Positions 1-10,703 of a stretch of DNA of 64,000 bases are shown one piece after another. Within the stretch, counting starts at the first letter, position 1; each line of letters begins with the position of its first letter. The notes under the pieces are model-generated. The model made no database searches, had not been told where the DNA came from, and worked only from the letters and a program-made list of their open reading frames with translations. Both the position numbers and the translations under genes were made by a program. The stretch is from Algoriphagus sp. (GTDB taxonomy: Bacteria > Bacteroidota > Bacteroidia > Cytophagales > Cyclobacteriaceae): assembly GCF_024305035.1 (NCBI RefSeq), contig NZ_JAMWZB010000003.1, forward strand, positions 144,343 through 208,342. The letters are read 5' to 3'.

Positions 1-851
1 ACTTCTGCTCCAGGTTTGTCAAATAGAATTCTCCAAACTTCTTTCAGACTCTTGGCTTTAGTCAAGTCCCTGACGATATCCCGCCATTCATGAAAAACCA
101 GATATACTGGATTGTAGGAGGTCACCGGTTTAGTAATGCCATAATTTGGTCGCTCTCCCTCCGGCATAAATGTACCAAACATCCGATCCCAAATAATAAA
201 GGTGGAACCATAATTTTTGTCCAAATAATGTGCGTCGCTGGCATGATGTACCCGGTGATGTGATGGGGTGGTAAAAATGTATTCGATCACAGGATGAAGC
301 TTGGTAATGTATTCTGTATGGATCCAAAATTGGTATAAAACTGCAATCTGATGACAGATAAAAAACACAAATGGATCAAATCCCATAAACATTACAGGGA
401 AGAAGAAAATGATCTTGATGTGCTGTGTCCAGCCTAGTCGAAAGGAAACTGAGAAGTTGTACTTGGCTGAATTGTGATGTGTAATATGGGTTGCCCACCA
501 AAATCGCTGCTCATGAGCGATGCGGTGTGCCCAATAGCGTGCAAAGTCAATGGCTATGAAACAAAGAACAAAAGACCACCAAGTGGCCGGAATCGTAAAG
601 GGTGAAATATTGTAGAAAAATAAGGCTGCTCCAAATATGATCAATTTAATGAGGGCACTGATGCCCACATTGACAAAACCAATGGTGGCTGCAGCAAAGA
701 AATCTTTGGCATCGTAAGTATCCTTTTTTTGGTACCAACTGATACCCCATTCAATGAATACCAACAAAAACATAATTGGGGCGGCCCAAAGAATAAGGTT
801 TGGCCAGGATTCCAGGTTTAAATCTTCTAGGCTTAAAGGCTTTTTGTCCAT
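1..851 (-). CDS. Sterol desaturase / fatty acid hydroxylase family protein (C-terminus runs off left edge)
   Basis: Minus-strand frame opens at 851 (MDKKPLSLEDLNLESWPNLILWAAPIMFLLVFIEWG...) and stays open to position 1. It contains a His-rich HHRVHHASDAHYLDKNYG motif typical of the family. Not in the ORF track because it is open at the edge. Confidence 0.85.
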   Translation of the reverse strand, partial: MDKKPLSLEDLNLESWPNLILWAAPIMFLLVFIEWGISWYQKKDTYDAKDFFAAATIGFVNVGISALIKLIIFGAALFFYNISPFTIPATWWSFVLCFIAIDFARYWAHRIAHEQRFWWATHITHHNSAKYNFSVSFRLGWTQHIKIIFFFPVMFMGFDPFVFFICHQIAVLYQFWIHTEYITKLHPVIEYIFTTPSHHRVHHASDAHYLDKNYGSTFIIWDRMFGTFMPEGERPNYGITKPVTSYNPVYLVFHEWRDIVRDLTKAKSLKEVWRILFDKPGAE

Positions 852-948
852 AAAATTTTAGTTGATTGCTTGGTTGTTTTCAATTACTTTTAACTAGAAC
901 GTAGATCGTTTCCTTTGTAATCTACCTATCCTCCTAAAATAAATAAAA

Positions 949-972
949 AAGTCCGCCTGTCTAGGGCGGACT
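949..972 (-). terminator. Rho-independent terminator downstream of secG
   Basis: AGTCCGCC-tgtcta-GGCGGACT hairpin; on the minus strand it is followed by a T-rich run (ttttttattt). Confidence 0.7.
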
Positions 973-1007
973 ACTATATTATTTATTTATTTTTCTTCAG
1001 CAATGAA

Positions 1008-1379
1008 TTATTCGTTTTCAGTGGTGTCCGGAATGACTGTTTCACTTTCTGGATCTGCCGGCAACATTCCCTCTTCTTGATTTTCACCAAAAGCAGGGGC
1101 CACTACTTGTTGTTTGGCACTTTCGATATTTGGTGAAGAAAATTGATTGGGTTGACTGTTGGTGTAAAACGCAGAAGAAACCAAGGAAAGCACCAAAATA
1201 GATACCGCTAAAACCCAGGTAGCTTTTTCCAGCACATTTCCGGTACGAGTAACACCCATGATTTGAGAGGCACTTCCGCCAAATGCAGCACCCACTCCTC
1301 CTTTGGAGTTTTGTCCTAAAATCACCAATATAAGCAATACGGCAAGAACTAAAATGATGCTGATTAATAGAGTAAACAT
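1008..1379 (-). CDS. secG: Preprotein translocase subunit SecG
   Basis: Two TM segments and the LILVILGQNSKGGVGAAFGG motif. Confidence 0.93.
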   Translation of the reverse strand: MFTLLISIILVLAVLLILVILGQNSKGGVGAAFGGSASQIMGVTRTGNVLEKATWVLAVSILVLSLVSSAFYTNSQPNQFSSPNIESAKQQVVAPAFGENQEEGMLPADPESETVIPDTTENE

Positions 1380-1383
1380 ACTG

Positions 1384-2136
1384 TTATTTATTAGAATTTT
1401 TCAGATTTTCAATCAAGTCCGCAAAGTAAGCCCTTTTATCTGGAAACTTCAAACCCAATTTTTTATATATTTCTATCGCTTTGGAGGTTTTTCCCTGCTT
1501 GAGTAGCAAATGTGCCAAAGATTCTGAGATTAGGTTATCGTTGATTTGAGTGCTGGATTCAGCTAGGTTCTCATTATTTTGATTGGCCTCAATTTCTTTA
1601 ATAGTGGCCAATTTGATTTCTTTTTTACTGAATGCTTTAATTAAGTCGATTTGTTCCTTTTTCTTATCATCCAGAATTTCTTTCTTTTCCTTCTTCTTAA
1701 TCGATTCGATCAGATCTTCTCCAGCTCCGGCTTTTCGGGTTCTTTTTTTCGGCTTTTCCTCCTGTGGGGCAGTTGTTTGGCTCAATTGTTCCCCCCTGAG
1801 GTTTTCACTCAGTTTGAGTAAGGATTGAGTTCTGGCGGCTGGATCTGGCTTGAAATTATTTTCTTCAGGTAAAAGATCTTCAGCATTTTTCGATTTCTGT
1901 ACTTTAAGCGGGGTTTCGATAAGGGTCTTTAAGTAGATCCGATCTGGACTAGTAATGGCCGCCATTCCTAAGCTCATCGGAAGTTCTCCATTTTTTTGGA
2001 ATTCATATCGCGCATGGAGAATGTGGGGGATATTGAAATAGGGAAAGTTTTCCTGGATTTTCTTCAATTGAAGAATTTCGGTTTTCCCGATGTCTGATTC
2101 CCGATTGAGGATGTCTTGAAATTGGCTAGCGTTCAC
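1384..2136 (-). CDS. Hypothetical protein with C-terminal TPR-like segment
   Basis: C-terminal SLAHLLLKQGKTSKAIEIYKKLGLKFPDKRAYFADLI is TPR-like; adjacent to secG/lptE. Confidence 0.7.
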   Translation of the reverse strand: MNASQFQDILNRESDIGKTEILQLKKIQENFPYFNIPHILHARYEFQKNGELPMSLGMAAITSPDRIYLKTLIETPLKVQKSKNAEDLLPEENNFKPDPAARTQSLLKLSENLRGEQLSQTTAPQEEKPKKRTRKAGAGEDLIESIKKKEKKEILDDKKKEQIDLIKAFSKKEIKLATIKEIEANQNNENLAESSTQINDNLISESLAHLLLKQGKTSKAIEIYKKLGLKFPDKRAYFADLIENLKNSNK

Positions 2137-2165
2137 AGTCTGTAGTTTGGGATTAAGATAGGAAA

Positions 2166-2705
2166 TTACCAGTTGGCAACAGTGGCCGTGAAGATGTCTT
2201 GAAGGATTTGATCGAAAATTTCGTCAATCAGTCGATTTTCTTCATCGAGAAGTGTGGTAGTACGAGGGTCATAATCACTAAAAAAGGAAAAGGTTTTAGT
2301 CAGGTTCTCTTCCTCATTACTTAAATTAATGTATTCAACTTCAATGCCTATGGTCAAACGCATTTGTCCTGCGCGGTCCGGTTGATTCGGATTCCCACTG
2401 GACACGGCCGCTTGAGGAGTTAAAGCATAACGCTTTATCGCCCCGGAAAATTGTAAATCACCATTGGTACGAATCAATTCCAACTGTGTATTTCGCTGAT
2501 AAAATTCTTTAAGTTCTTCGGTAAATCGCTGTTCAATATTAGCTGGGCCGGCCCCGGAATCATTAAAAAAATTGGCTACTGAAAAAGTACTCACCAAATC
2601 GTAATTGATATTTGTTCCCGTAAAGCTATAGCTGACTGAACAACCTGAAAAGGCTAAAAGAATCAACCCAAGTGGAAAAAATAACAGTTTATTGATCGAT
2701 TTCAT
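2166..2705 (-). CDS. lptE: LptE-family LPS assembly lipoprotein
   Basis: Signal/lipobox LLAFSGCSVSYSFTG, then NINYDLVSTFSVANFFN...FTEELKEFYQRNTQLELI. The ORF is longer (to 2762), but [10 protein letters not shown] at 2705 is the likely start. Confidence 0.75.
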   Translation of the reverse strand: MKSINKLLFFPLGLILLAFSGCSVSYSFTGTNINYDLVSTFSVANFFNDSGAGPANIEQRFTEELKEFYQRNTQLELIRTNGDLQFSGAIKRYALTPQAAVSSGNPNQPDRAGQMRLTIGIEVEYINLSNEEENLTKTFSFFSDYDPRTTTLLDEENRLIDEIFDQILQDIFTATVANW

Positions 2706-3981
2706 ATTGTTTGATTTTTCGATAAAGGGTGCGTTCTGAAATACCCAAATCGCTGGCAGCATATTTACGTTTATTGTTATGCTTTCGTAGTGCTTTTAGG
2801 ATCATTTCTTTTTCTTTCTTCTCTAAAGAAAGCGAATTATCATCTTCTTCGTGAATAATATCCTCGATTACTTCCTCTTCATACTCATCGGATCCTTGAT
2901 TGGAGGGCTTTTGAGACTCTAGCACCAAAGGCATGTAACTTGGATTACTGTCTTGTGATTCAGTTGGGGCCAAATTACTGTCCATGTCTTCGAAAAGCTC
3001 ACTGTGCTTTTGAATTATGCTCTGATTTAGCCCCCCACTTTTATAAGATTCCAACACCAGTTTTTTGAGCTCATTCATGTCCTTTTTCATATCAAAAAGA
3101 ACCTTGTATAAAATGTCCCGCTCAGAAAAATCCATGGTTTCCGAAGAGGTATTATTTCCCCCTGTCAAGGCAACTGGAAGCCGGGAATTGTCTGCCGGAA
3201 GGTATCGGGAAAGTGTTTGGCCATCCACTTCTCGTTCTTCTTCCAAAAGCGAAATTTGCTCGGCTAGATTTTTAAGCTGTCTGATATTTCCTGGAAAAGG
3301 ATAGCGCATCAAAACCGACTGGGCCTCTGGAGTCAAACTGATGGGTTTAACATGATATTTCTCTGAAAAATCAGAGGTGAATTTTCGGAAAAGGAGGACC
3401 ATATCCTCTCCTCTTTCCCGTAAGGGAGGTACAAAAATCGGAACGGTATTCAACCGGTAATAAAGATCTTCCCGAAATTTACCTTTCTCTACTGCCTTGA
3501 TCAAGTTGACATTAGTGGCCGTAATGACTCGAACATTTGTTTTTTGGACTTTAGAAGAACCTACCTTGATGAATTCACCATTTTCGAGAACTCGAAGTAA
3601 GCGGGCTTGGGTTCCTAAAGGCATTTCTCCGATTTCATCCAAAAAAATGGATCCTCCGTCAGTTACCTCAAAATAGCCTTTTCGGGCTTCATGAGCGCCG
3701 GTGAATGAGCCTTTTTCGTGTCCAAAGAGCTCAGAATCAATGGTGCCTTCAGGAATTGCCCCACAGTTAATGGCAATGAATTTTCCGTGCTTTCGAAGGG
3801 ATAGGGAATGGATAATTTTTGAAAAACTCTCTTTTCCACTTCCGCTTTCTCCAGTGATTAGAACCGTCATATCGGTGGGGGAAGCCTGCATGGCAACTTG
3901 AATGGCATGATTTAACAAAGGACTGTTTCCGATTATTCCAAATCGCTGTTTGACACTTTGTATTTCCTGTGGGCTAATCAT
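2689..3981 (-). CDS. Sigma-54-dependent transcriptional regulator (AAA+ and Fis-type HTH, no receiver domain)
   Basis: GESGSGKE Walker [14 protein letters not shown] (GAFTGA-type loop), C-terminal [36 protein letters not shown]. Confidence 0.93.
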   Translation of the reverse strand: MISPQEIQSVKQRFGIIGNSPLLNHAIQVAMQASPTDMTVLITGESGSGKESFSKIIHSLSLRKHGKFIAINCGAIPEGTIDSELFGHEKGSFTGAHEARKGYFEVTDGGSIFLDEIGEMPLGTQARLLRVLENGEFIKVGSSKVQKTNVRVITATNVNLIKAVEKGKFREDLYYRLNTVPIFVPPLRERGEDMVLLFRKFTSDFSEKYHVKPISLTPEAQSVLMRYPFPGNIRQLKNLAEQISLLEEEREVDGQTLSRYLPADNSRLPVALTGGNNTSSETMDFSERDILYKVLFDMKKDMNELKKLVLESYKSGGLNQSIIQKHSELFEDMDSNLAPTESQDSNPSYMPLVLESQKPSNQGSDEYEEEVIEDIIHEEDDNSLSLEKKEKEMILKALRKHNNKRKYAASDLGISERTLYRKIKQYEIDQ

Positions 3982-5456
3982 GCTAAAGCAGGGTTGATTT
4001 CCAATACCTCTCCGAATAGGGTAGCAGGAGAACAGTCCGTGATTTTCACGGTCACGTAGTCCCCAAGCTTCAGCCCTTCTGCCGAAACGATGACCACCTT
4101 ATTGGCTGAATTTCTGCCTTTCAATTCTTCTTTGGATTTTTTGGATGTACCCTCGATGAGAATTAATTGTTCTTTGCCAATATCCAGCTTGTTTCGCTCC
4201 AGGGAAAGTTGATTTTGTTTTTCGATGATCTCGGCCAAACGTCTTTTTTTGACTTCCAGGGGGATATCATCTTCGTATTTTTTAGCAGCTAAAGTTCCGG
4301 GACGCTCAGAATAGAAGAACATGTAGGAAAAGTCATATTTGACTAAATCCATCATAGTCAGCGTATCCTGATGTTCCTCTTCGGTCTCGGTACAGAACCC
4401 GGCAATCATATCCGAAGAAATTCCGCATTCCTCTCCCAAAATCTCACGAATTGCCTTCACTCGATTGAGATACCATTCCCGATCGTAGGTGCGGTTCATG
4501 AGTTCGAGTACACGGCTGTTTCCTGACTGGACCGGAAGGTGGATGTATTTGCAGATGTTATCGTACGTTTTCATGGTATACAGTACTTCATCTGTAATGT
4601 CTTTGGGGTGTGAAGTCGAAAATCGAACGCGCAACAAAGGGCTGATTTTGGCGACTAGTTCCAACAAGTTGGCAAAATTGACTACTGTGGTGACTTCACC
4701 TTCTTTTTTATTGAGCCGAGCTTTGTTATTTTCTTCGGGTGACCATTTGTAGGAATCTACGTTTTGACCCAGAAGTGTGACTTCTCGATAACCTCTGTTG
4801 AAAAGGTCTTGAGCCTCGGCTACGATGGAATGCGGGTCCCGGCTTCTTTCCCGGCCACGGGTAAATGGCACCACGCAGAAAGAACACATATTGTCGCAAC
4901 CTCGCATGATGGAAATAAAGGCTGTAACCCCGTTGGAATTTAATCTTACCGGAGCGATATCGGCATAGGTTTCTTCTCGTGAAAGAAAGGTATTGACTCC
5001 TTTTCTGCCATCTTCGGCGCCATTGACCAGGTTAGGAAGATCACGGTAAGCATCGGGTCCGACCACGACATCTACAATTTTCTCTTCCTCAAGAAGCTTA
5101 TCTTTCAATCGCTCAGCCATACAACCCAGGACACCGATGGTCATTTCAGGCTTGTGCTTTTTGACTGCATTAAAGTGATTCAGTCGGTTTCGAACAGTTT
5201 GTTCTGCTTTTTCTCGTATCGAGCAAGTATTGAGAAATACCACGTCTGCCTGCTGAAAATCCGAGGTGGTATCATAGCCGTTTTTCTTCATGATCGAGGC
5301 GACGATTTCCGAATCCGAAAAATTCATCTGACAGCCATAGCTTTCAATGTATATTTTTTTGGATTTGCCGGTATTTTCTTCCACGGTGGTTTTATAATCC
5401 ACTGCCTGAGCCTCTTCTCCGGTGAGTATATCTATATCTTTTATTAGGTTGTTCAT
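3978..5456 (-). CDS. miaB: tRNA (N6-isopentenyl adenosine(37)-C2)-methylthiotransferase
   Basis: Radical-SAM [21 protein letters not shown]-terminal [18 protein letters not shown]-terminal TRAM-like domain. Confidence 0.95.
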   Translation of the reverse strand: MNNLIKDIDILTGEEAQAVDYKTTVEENTGKSKKIYIESYGCQMNFSDSEIVASIMKKNGYDTTSDFQQADVVFLNTCSIREKAEQTVRNRLNHFNAVKKHKPEMTIGVLGCMAERLKDKLLEEEKIVDVVVGPDAYRDLPNLVNGAEDGRKGVNTFLSREETYADIAPVRLNSNGVTAFISIMRGCDNMCSFCVVPFTRGRERSRDPHSIVAEAQDLFNRGYREVTLLGQNVDSYKWSPEENNKARLNKKEGEVTTVVNFANLLELVAKISPLLRVRFSTSHPKDITDEVLYTMKTYDNICKYIHLPVQSGNSRVLELMNRTYDREWYLNRVKAIREILGEECGISSDMIAGFCTETEEEHQDTLTMMDLVKYDFSYMFFYSERPGTLAAKKYEDDIPLEVKKRRLAEIIEKQNQLSLERNKLDIGKEQLILIEGTSKKSKEELKGRNSANKVVIVSAEGLKLGDYVTVKITDCSPATLFGEVLEINPALA

Positions 5457-5524
5457 TCAAGCTAAAATTATCGAGATGCAAAATTACTAAAAATCGGACA
5501 AAATGGCAGGGATAAGTCTGTTAT

Positions 5525-6625
5525 TTATTCTGAAAAAGGAATCCTCAATTGCTCCCCAAAATGAGCCTGTTCTTCGATTATATTTAGGTTGGAAAGGCCC
5601 AAGCCCAATAGGCGGACAGGTTTGGGGATCTCTTCTTGTCTGAGTAACTCGATCCCAACTTGCCAAATCTGATCTGCATCGGGATATTGCTCCAGGGTTT
5701 TACTCCGAGTTTGAAGGGTAAAGTCTGCGTATTTCAATTTCAAGGTTACGGTTCGGCCTTTGATCCCACTTTTTTCGATTCTTCGGATTACTTCTTCAAA
5801 AATAGGGTGGAGGCTTTTTTCCATTTCTGCCAAGGTGATTAAATCTTTTTCAAAGGTATTTTCCGCACTGAGGCTTTTTCTGACCCGATGAGGTTGTACT
5901 TCAGAAAGGTGGATTCCCCGGACAATATTAAAATAATGAAGGCCGGATTTTCCAAACTTTTTGGTTAGGAACTGAAGGGAAAATTCTTTTAAATCTTTTC
6001 CGGTATGTATCCCGAGATTTTGCATTTTTTCAGCTGTCACTTTTCCGATCCCGAAGAATTTTCCGATCGGAAGTTTTTCTAAAAAAGCCTCAGCTTCCTC
6101 AGGTAGAATTACGGCCTGGCCATTCGGTTTATTGAGATCAGAGGCAGTTTTGGCGAGAAACTTATTATAGCTAACCCCTGCCGAGGCATTTAGTCCGGTT
6201 TTTTCTTTGATTTTTTCTCGGATTTGACGGGCAATCAAAATGGCGGATTTCAGGCCCATTTTATTTTCAGTCACGTCCAGAAAAGCCTCATCCAGGGAAA
6301 GCGGCTCTACCAAATCGGTGTATTGGTAAAAAATTTCTCGGATTTGAGCGGAAATTTCCTTGTATCGATCAAATCGGGGTCTGGCAAAAATCAGTTGGGG
6401 GCATTTCCGTGCAGCGAGCACAGAGGACATGGCTGAGTGAATGCCGAATTTACGAGCTTCATAGCTGGCCGCTGCCACTACACCTCTGGCCTCATTTCCG
6501 CCAACCACCACTGGTTTTCCTCTCCATTCTGGATAATCAAGCTGTTCTACCGAGGCGTAAAATGCATCCATATCCACATGGATGATTTTTCGGATTTCTG
6601 GGGTCTCTTCAATTGATTTCTCCAC
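5525..6625 (-). CDS. dinB: DNA polymerase IV (Y-family)
   Basis: IIHVDMDAFYASVEQLD, PLSLDEAFLDVT, LNASAGVSYNKFLAKTASDLNKPNG. Confidence 0.95.
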   Translation of the reverse strand: MEKSIEETPEIRKIIHVDMDAFYASVEQLDYPEWRGKPVVVGGNEARGVVAAASYEARKFGIHSAMSSVLAARKCPQLIFARPRFDRYKEISAQIREIFYQYTDLVEPLSLDEAFLDVTENKMGLKSAILIARQIREKIKEKTGLNASAGVSYNKFLAKTASDLNKPNGQAVILPEEAEAFLEKLPIGKFFGIGKVTAEKMQNLGIHTGKDLKEFSLQFLTKKFGKSGLHYFNIVRGIHLSEVQPHRVRKSLSAENTFEKDLITLAEMEKSLHPIFEEVIRRIEKSGIKGRTVTLKLKYADFTLQTRSKTLEQYPDADQIWQVGIELLRQEEIPKPVRLLGLGLSNLNIIEEQAHFGEQLRIPFSE

Positions 6626-7850
6626 GGAGTGTTTTGAAAATAGCTTCGGCTTTTAGCAGGCATTCCTGGTATTCGGATTCTGCATCTGCATCGATAGTGA
6701 TCGCACTGCCCACTCCAAAATACAGTTTTTTTACCGCTAAATCGCAGATGATGCTGCGAATAATGACCGAAAAGTCAAAATTTCCATTGGGCTCTACATA
6801 ACCCAAGGCACCAGAAAACCAACCTCTTTTAAAAGATTCTTGTTCGTCAATAATCTCCATGGTTTTAATTTTTGGAGCCCCGGTCATACTTCCCATAGGG
6901 AATGTAGCTTCGATGATGTCTTTGAATGCCAGTTTGGGTTTCAGTTCCGAGGAAACAGTACTGATCATTTGAAATACTTTTGGAAAGGAATATATTCCAA
7001 AGAGCTCAGGAACTTGAACAGATCCGGTTTGGGAAACTTTGGATAAATCATTTCGCATCAAATCGGTAATCATCAGGTTTTCGGCTTGCTCTTTTTCAGA
7101 GCTTCTCAATTTTTCCCGATTTTGCTGGTCGAGGGTTGGATCCGAGTTTCTTCTTGCTGTTCCTTTGATGGGTTGGGCGATAAGTTGGGGGCCGATTTTT
7201 TTTAAAAAGCGTTCAGGTGAAGCAGAAACTACAAATTTTGAATTGGCTTTTACCAGGGCAGAGAAAGGCATGGGTGAAATCGAATTCAAATCCAAATACG
7301 CCTGAATAGGGTCAAAATACTCAAATATTCCCACAAATGCCTGACAGAAATTCAACTCGTAGGTATTGCCTTCAATGATTTCTTCTTGGATTTTTGCAAA
7401 TCGTTTTAGGTAAGTCTCCTGATCTAATTGGGGTAAAAAAGAGACGACATTTTTCTGCTTAATCTCAGGTTCCTTTTCCCAAATCCAATCTGGAATAGGT
7501 TGATTGGATTGAATTTGATTCTGTTCTAAGACCAATTCAAGTTCGGCTTCAAAAAAGCTTAAATCGGGTAAGGGAAAAAATTCTGGATTGTTGGATTTGA
7601 GTTTTTCGATGTGGTTCTTGAAATCATAGGAAATTATCCCGGCAATAGTTCTGCTGAAATTACCCCAAATTTCGCGCTGGGGTATCTCCCGGTTTCCAGC
7701 TAAAAGCTGCGTTCGGAAACTTCCCATCGGATAATCATAGGTATTTCCATCACTCCAGAAAAAATGACTATAGGTTTGATTAACCCAGTGAAGAAGATTG
7801 GTTTTCCAGCCAGAAGTCAGGGGGTGGTAGGTGTACCGGGAAATTTCCAT
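6609..7850 (-). CDS. pabB: Anthranilate/para-aminobenzoate synthase component I
   Basis: Chorismate-binding motifs: PIKGTARR, DLMRNDLSKV, FPMGSMTGAPKIKTMEIIDE, GVGSAITIDADAESEYQE. Confidence 0.88.
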   Translation of the reverse strand: MEISRYTYHPLTSGWKTNLLHWVNQTYSHFFWSDGNTYDYPMGSFRTQLLAGNREIPQREIWGNFSRTIAGIISYDFKNHIEKLKSNNPEFFPLPDLSFFEAELELVLEQNQIQSNQPIPDWIWEKEPEIKQKNVVSFLPQLDQETYLKRFAKIQEEIIEGNTYELNFCQAFVGIFEYFDPIQAYLDLNSISPMPFSALVKANSKFVVSASPERFLKKIGPQLIAQPIKGTARRNSDPTLDQQNREKLRSSEKEQAENLMITDLMRNDLSKVSQTGSVQVPELFGIYSFPKVFQMISTVSSELKPKLAFKDIIEATFPMGSMTGAPKIKTMEIIDEQESFKRGWFSGALGYVEPNGNFDFSVIIRSIICDLAVKKLYFGVGSAITIDADAESEYQECLLKAEAIFKTLRGEIN

Positions 7851-7863
7851 GAGTGCAAAAATA

Positions 7864-7893
7864 AAAAGAGGAATCCGAATGAATTCCTCTTTC
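7864..7893 (-). terminator. Rho-independent terminator downstream of the YceI gene
   Basis: AAAGAGGAAT-ccgaatga-ATTCCTCTTT perfect inverted repeat with A/T tracts. Confidence 0.6.
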
Positions 7894-7913
7894 TAAATTA
7901 AGTTTGGAAATAC

Positions 7914-8636
7914 TTAGTTTGCTTTGACGTTGAGTTGTAAAGAAACGGTATTATAAATGAACTGATCTTTGGCTTTGTCTACCGCATCGGATTCGTCTCC
8001 GTAAGAAAGTCCCCAAGCAGTTCTGTCGATATTAAAACCTGCCATAGCTGTCACGGTGCCATCTTCGATACTTACTGTAGCAGGGAATTTGATGTTTTTA
8101 GTGGTTCCTCTCATGGTCAAATTTCCACTGATCCAATGCGTGGGTGCTTGAGGAGAAAGCTCACTGTCTGCAGCTGGGGTGTACTCAGTTTCAAATTCTT
8201 CTTTGTCAGCAATGACATCATCGGCGCTAAAAGGCTCTGCCCCCGTGATTTCGAAGGTTGCGGTAGGATGATTTGCCGCGTCGAAGAAATCGTCAGACTG
8301 CAAATGTCCCCAAAGTTTACCGTAATCTTCACTTCCTTCCTCTAGGTCTTCGATTTTTAGACCGGTGATGTCAAAAGTGAAGGTTCCACCTGTGATCTGG
8401 TCTCCCTCTACCGCTAAAGTTCCGGTTGTGGCTGGAATTTTTCCGAAGTGCTTCCCAGCAGGCTTATAGCCAGTCCATGCAATCGTAGTTGCCGCTGGAT
8501 CTAGGGTTAAGGTCACTCCTGTTGCTTCGGCTACCTCCTGTGCATCAGAAGTTTCTACTGTTTCGGTTGGCGCTCCACATGCAACTAGAAGAAGTGCTGA
8601 AGCCAAGAAAAGACCAGTTTGAGTGATCAATTTCAT
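7914..8636 (-). CDS. YceI family protein (lipoprotein)
   Basis: Lipobox LLLVACGAP; YceI-type FTFDITGLKI...SDDFFDAANHPTATFEITG...GNLTMRGTTKNIKFPA. Start taken at MKLITQTG rather than ORF start 8681. Confidence 0.88.
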   Translation of the reverse strand: MKLITQTGLFLASALLLVACGAPTETVETSDAQEVAEATGVTLTLDPAATTIAWTGYKPAGKHFGKIPATTGTLAVEGDQITGGTFTFDITGLKIEDLEEGSEDYGKLWGHLQSDDFFDAANHPTATFEITGAEPFSADDVIADKEEFETEYTPAADSELSPQAPTHWISGNLTMRGTTKNIKFPATVSIEDGTVTAMAGFNIDRTAWGLSYGDESDAVDKAKDQFIYNTVSLQLNVKAN

Positions 8637-8750
8637 AATTTGTTGTGATTTAGTTTCAATAATAGATGTATATACACGCAAACTGCTTTTTCAGAAAAAA
8701 GTTCAGGTAACTCAAAAAAAATATCAAATTTGTTTTCTAGACAAAGAACG

Positions 8751-9266
8751 ATGCAAAGTCCATTAATTATAGAAGTAAGAGGGAATAGACCCAAGCTGGG
8801 AGAAAACTGTTGGATCGCCCCCAATGCCACCCTGGTTGGAGATGTATCTCTGGGTAAAAACTGCACGGTTTGGTTCAATGCAGTGATTCGTGGGGATGTC
8901 CATGAAATTCGAATTGGAGAGGATACCAATATCCAAGATGGGGCGGTAATCCATTGTACCTATCAAAAAGCTGGAACCTACATTGGGAACCAAGTTTCGA
9001 TTGCACACAATGCTGTGGTCCATGGTTGTACGATTCATGACCGGGTATTGGTCGGCATGGGAGCAATTATTATGGATGGGGCTGTAGTAAATTCGGGTGC
9101 AGTCATTGCTGCAGGAGCGGTTGTGCTGTCTAACACCATTGTAGAGGCAGATTCTATTTATGCCGGAACCCCTGCAAAGCGAATAAAGGCTACGGGAAAG
9201 GAAATGGAAGAAGTCATTATTCGGACTGCCAAAAACTATCCAATGTATGCCGAATGGTTTAAATAG
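8751..9266 (+). CDS. Gamma-carbonic anhydrase family / hexapeptide-repeat protein
   Basis: Left-handed beta-helix repeats (VWFNAVIRGDVHEIRIGEDTNIQDGAVIH...HNAVVHGCTI). Start likely MQSPLIIEVRG. Confidence 0.9.
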   Translation: MQSPLIIEVRGNRPKLGENCWIAPNATLVGDVSLGKNCTVWFNAVIRGDVHEIRIGEDTNIQDGAVIHCTYQKAGTYIGNQVSIAHNAVVHGCTIHDRVLVGMGAIIMDGAVVNSGAVIAAGAVVLSNTIVEADSIYAGTPAKRIKATGKEMEEVIIRTAKNYPMYAEWFK

Positions 9267-9344
9267 GTGCGAAAATACCTTTCAATTTTTTTTCTAAACG
9301 ACTCACTTTCATTATTTTCGTTCATAACTTTTAAGCTGATTTTT

Positions 9345-9866
9345 ATGAAGAAATTACTAAACTTTGTCTCTCAACCGGTGACCATTTTCACATTGGCTAT
9401 CTTGTTAATCCTATTTAATGGATTACTGATGTTATCCATGCCAAAGGAATATGCGCTGGATTTGAAATTTGCCTACACGGTCTCGGAGACTATTTTTGCT
9501 TTGGAAAGTATGGGGGCCCAATCGAGGATATTTTATCGGATCGGTATTTGGATTTTGGATTTCCCCTATATGGTCGTTTATATGCTCTTTTTTACGGGGG
9601 TGATTTTTAAACTTTGGGGAAATAACAAATTCCTACTCGTACCCCTACTAATTGGTTTTTTTGATTTGCTTGAAAATTTCTGTGTCTTGGCACTTCTGGA
9701 TTCTTTCCCTGACATTTCTCCGATTTTGGCTAAAACTGCTTCAGTTTTCACCACAATCAAGTGGATATTTGTTCTCTTTTTAATGGGGGCCATGGTGACT
9801 GGCTTGATCCGAATGATTGTCCAAAGGAAATATTCAACTGAGTCTGCTTCAAGATTTGAAGTTTGA
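9345..9866 (+). CDS. Hypothetical multi-pass membrane protein
   Basis: About four hydrophobic segments; start likely MKKLLNFVSQ. Confidence 0.65.
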   Translation: MKKLLNFVSQPVTIFTLAILLILFNGLLMLSMPKEYALDLKFAYTVSETIFALESMGAQSRIFYRIGIWILDFPYMVVYMLFFTGVIFKLWGNNKFLLVPLLIGFFDLLENFCVLALLDSFPDISPILAKTASVFTTIKWIFVLFLMGAMVTGLIRMIVQRKYSTESASRFEV

Positions 9867-9967
9867 TTTTTTCTTTGAATAAGTTCTCGTAATATTCTTT
9901 TATTTTTCGAAGGAATTTCATTAGTATTTCAAAGCGATGCGATCCAAAGCTTCCATTCTACTAAACT

Positions 9968-10681
9968 ATGAAAGAGGAATATTTTAAATGGTTTTCCAAC
10001 CACCTGCAGCGAGAGGTGCAAATGTTAGTTTTTGGGCATGCTGGGTACCCGGTGATTTTATTTCCCACTTCGAAAGGCTCCTTTCATGAAAATAAGGATA
10101 TGGGTTTGATCGGATCGGCGCATTGGTACCTTCAGCAGGGCTTGATTCAGATTTTTTGTCCAGAAAGCAATGATGCCCAAAGCTTTTATAATAAATCCCT
10201 GCATCCTCACCAACGAATTGAGAATCATGTGGCCTACGACAAAATGATTTGTCATGAACTTGTGGAACGGGTTCGTCTAAATACGGGTACAGCCAAAGTT
10301 GTGGTCGCCGGTTGTAGTTTTGGCGGATATCATGCAGCCAACTTTGCCTTTCGTCATCCTGGATACGTTAGTCATATGTTCAGCATGTCCGGGGCTTTTG
10401 ATATTAGGTCATTTATGGATGGCTATATTCATGATGATATTTATTATAACAGTCCATTGGAGTATTTACCGGGCCTACAAGATCGGGAACTCTGGAATAT
10501 GGATATCGTTTTAGGTACCTCTAATTGGGATATTTGTCTGGATTCCAATCTAAAACTTCACGATTGTCTCACTAAAAAGGAGCTCGCTCATTGGCTGGAT
10601 GTGAGGCATAATCAACGGCACGATTGGCCGGTTTGGCGAGAAATGTTCCCTCATTACTTAAGTAGAATCAAATTCAATTAA
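9968..10681 (+). CDS. Alpha/beta-fold esterase (esterase family)
   Basis: Nucleophile elbow VVAGCSFGGYHAANFAFRHP (GxSxG); first gene of a co-directional cassette. Confidence 0.85.
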   Translation: MKEEYFKWFSNHLQREVQMLVFGHAGYPVILFPTSKGSFHENKDMGLIGSAHWYLQQGLIQIFCPESNDAQSFYNKSLHPHQRIENHVAYDKMICHELVERVRLNTGTAKVVVAGCSFGGYHAANFAFRHPGYVSHMFSMSGAFDIRSFMDGYIHDDIYYNSPLEYLPGLQDRELWNMDIVLGTSNWDICLDSNLKLHDCLTKKELAHWLDVRHNQRHDWPVWREMFPHYLSRIKFN

Positions 10682-10703
10682 TCATCTTTTTACCCCTACA
10701 ACC

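Noticed and set aside
130-327. 65-aa minus-strand ORF MDPYRIHYQASS...
   Set aside because: Out-of-frame ORF inside the edge-truncated sterol desaturase gene on the same strand.
8117-9066. Several ORFs overlapping the YceI and gamma-carbonic anhydrase genes on alternative frames
   Set aside because: No recognisable domains; fully overlapped by well-supported genes.
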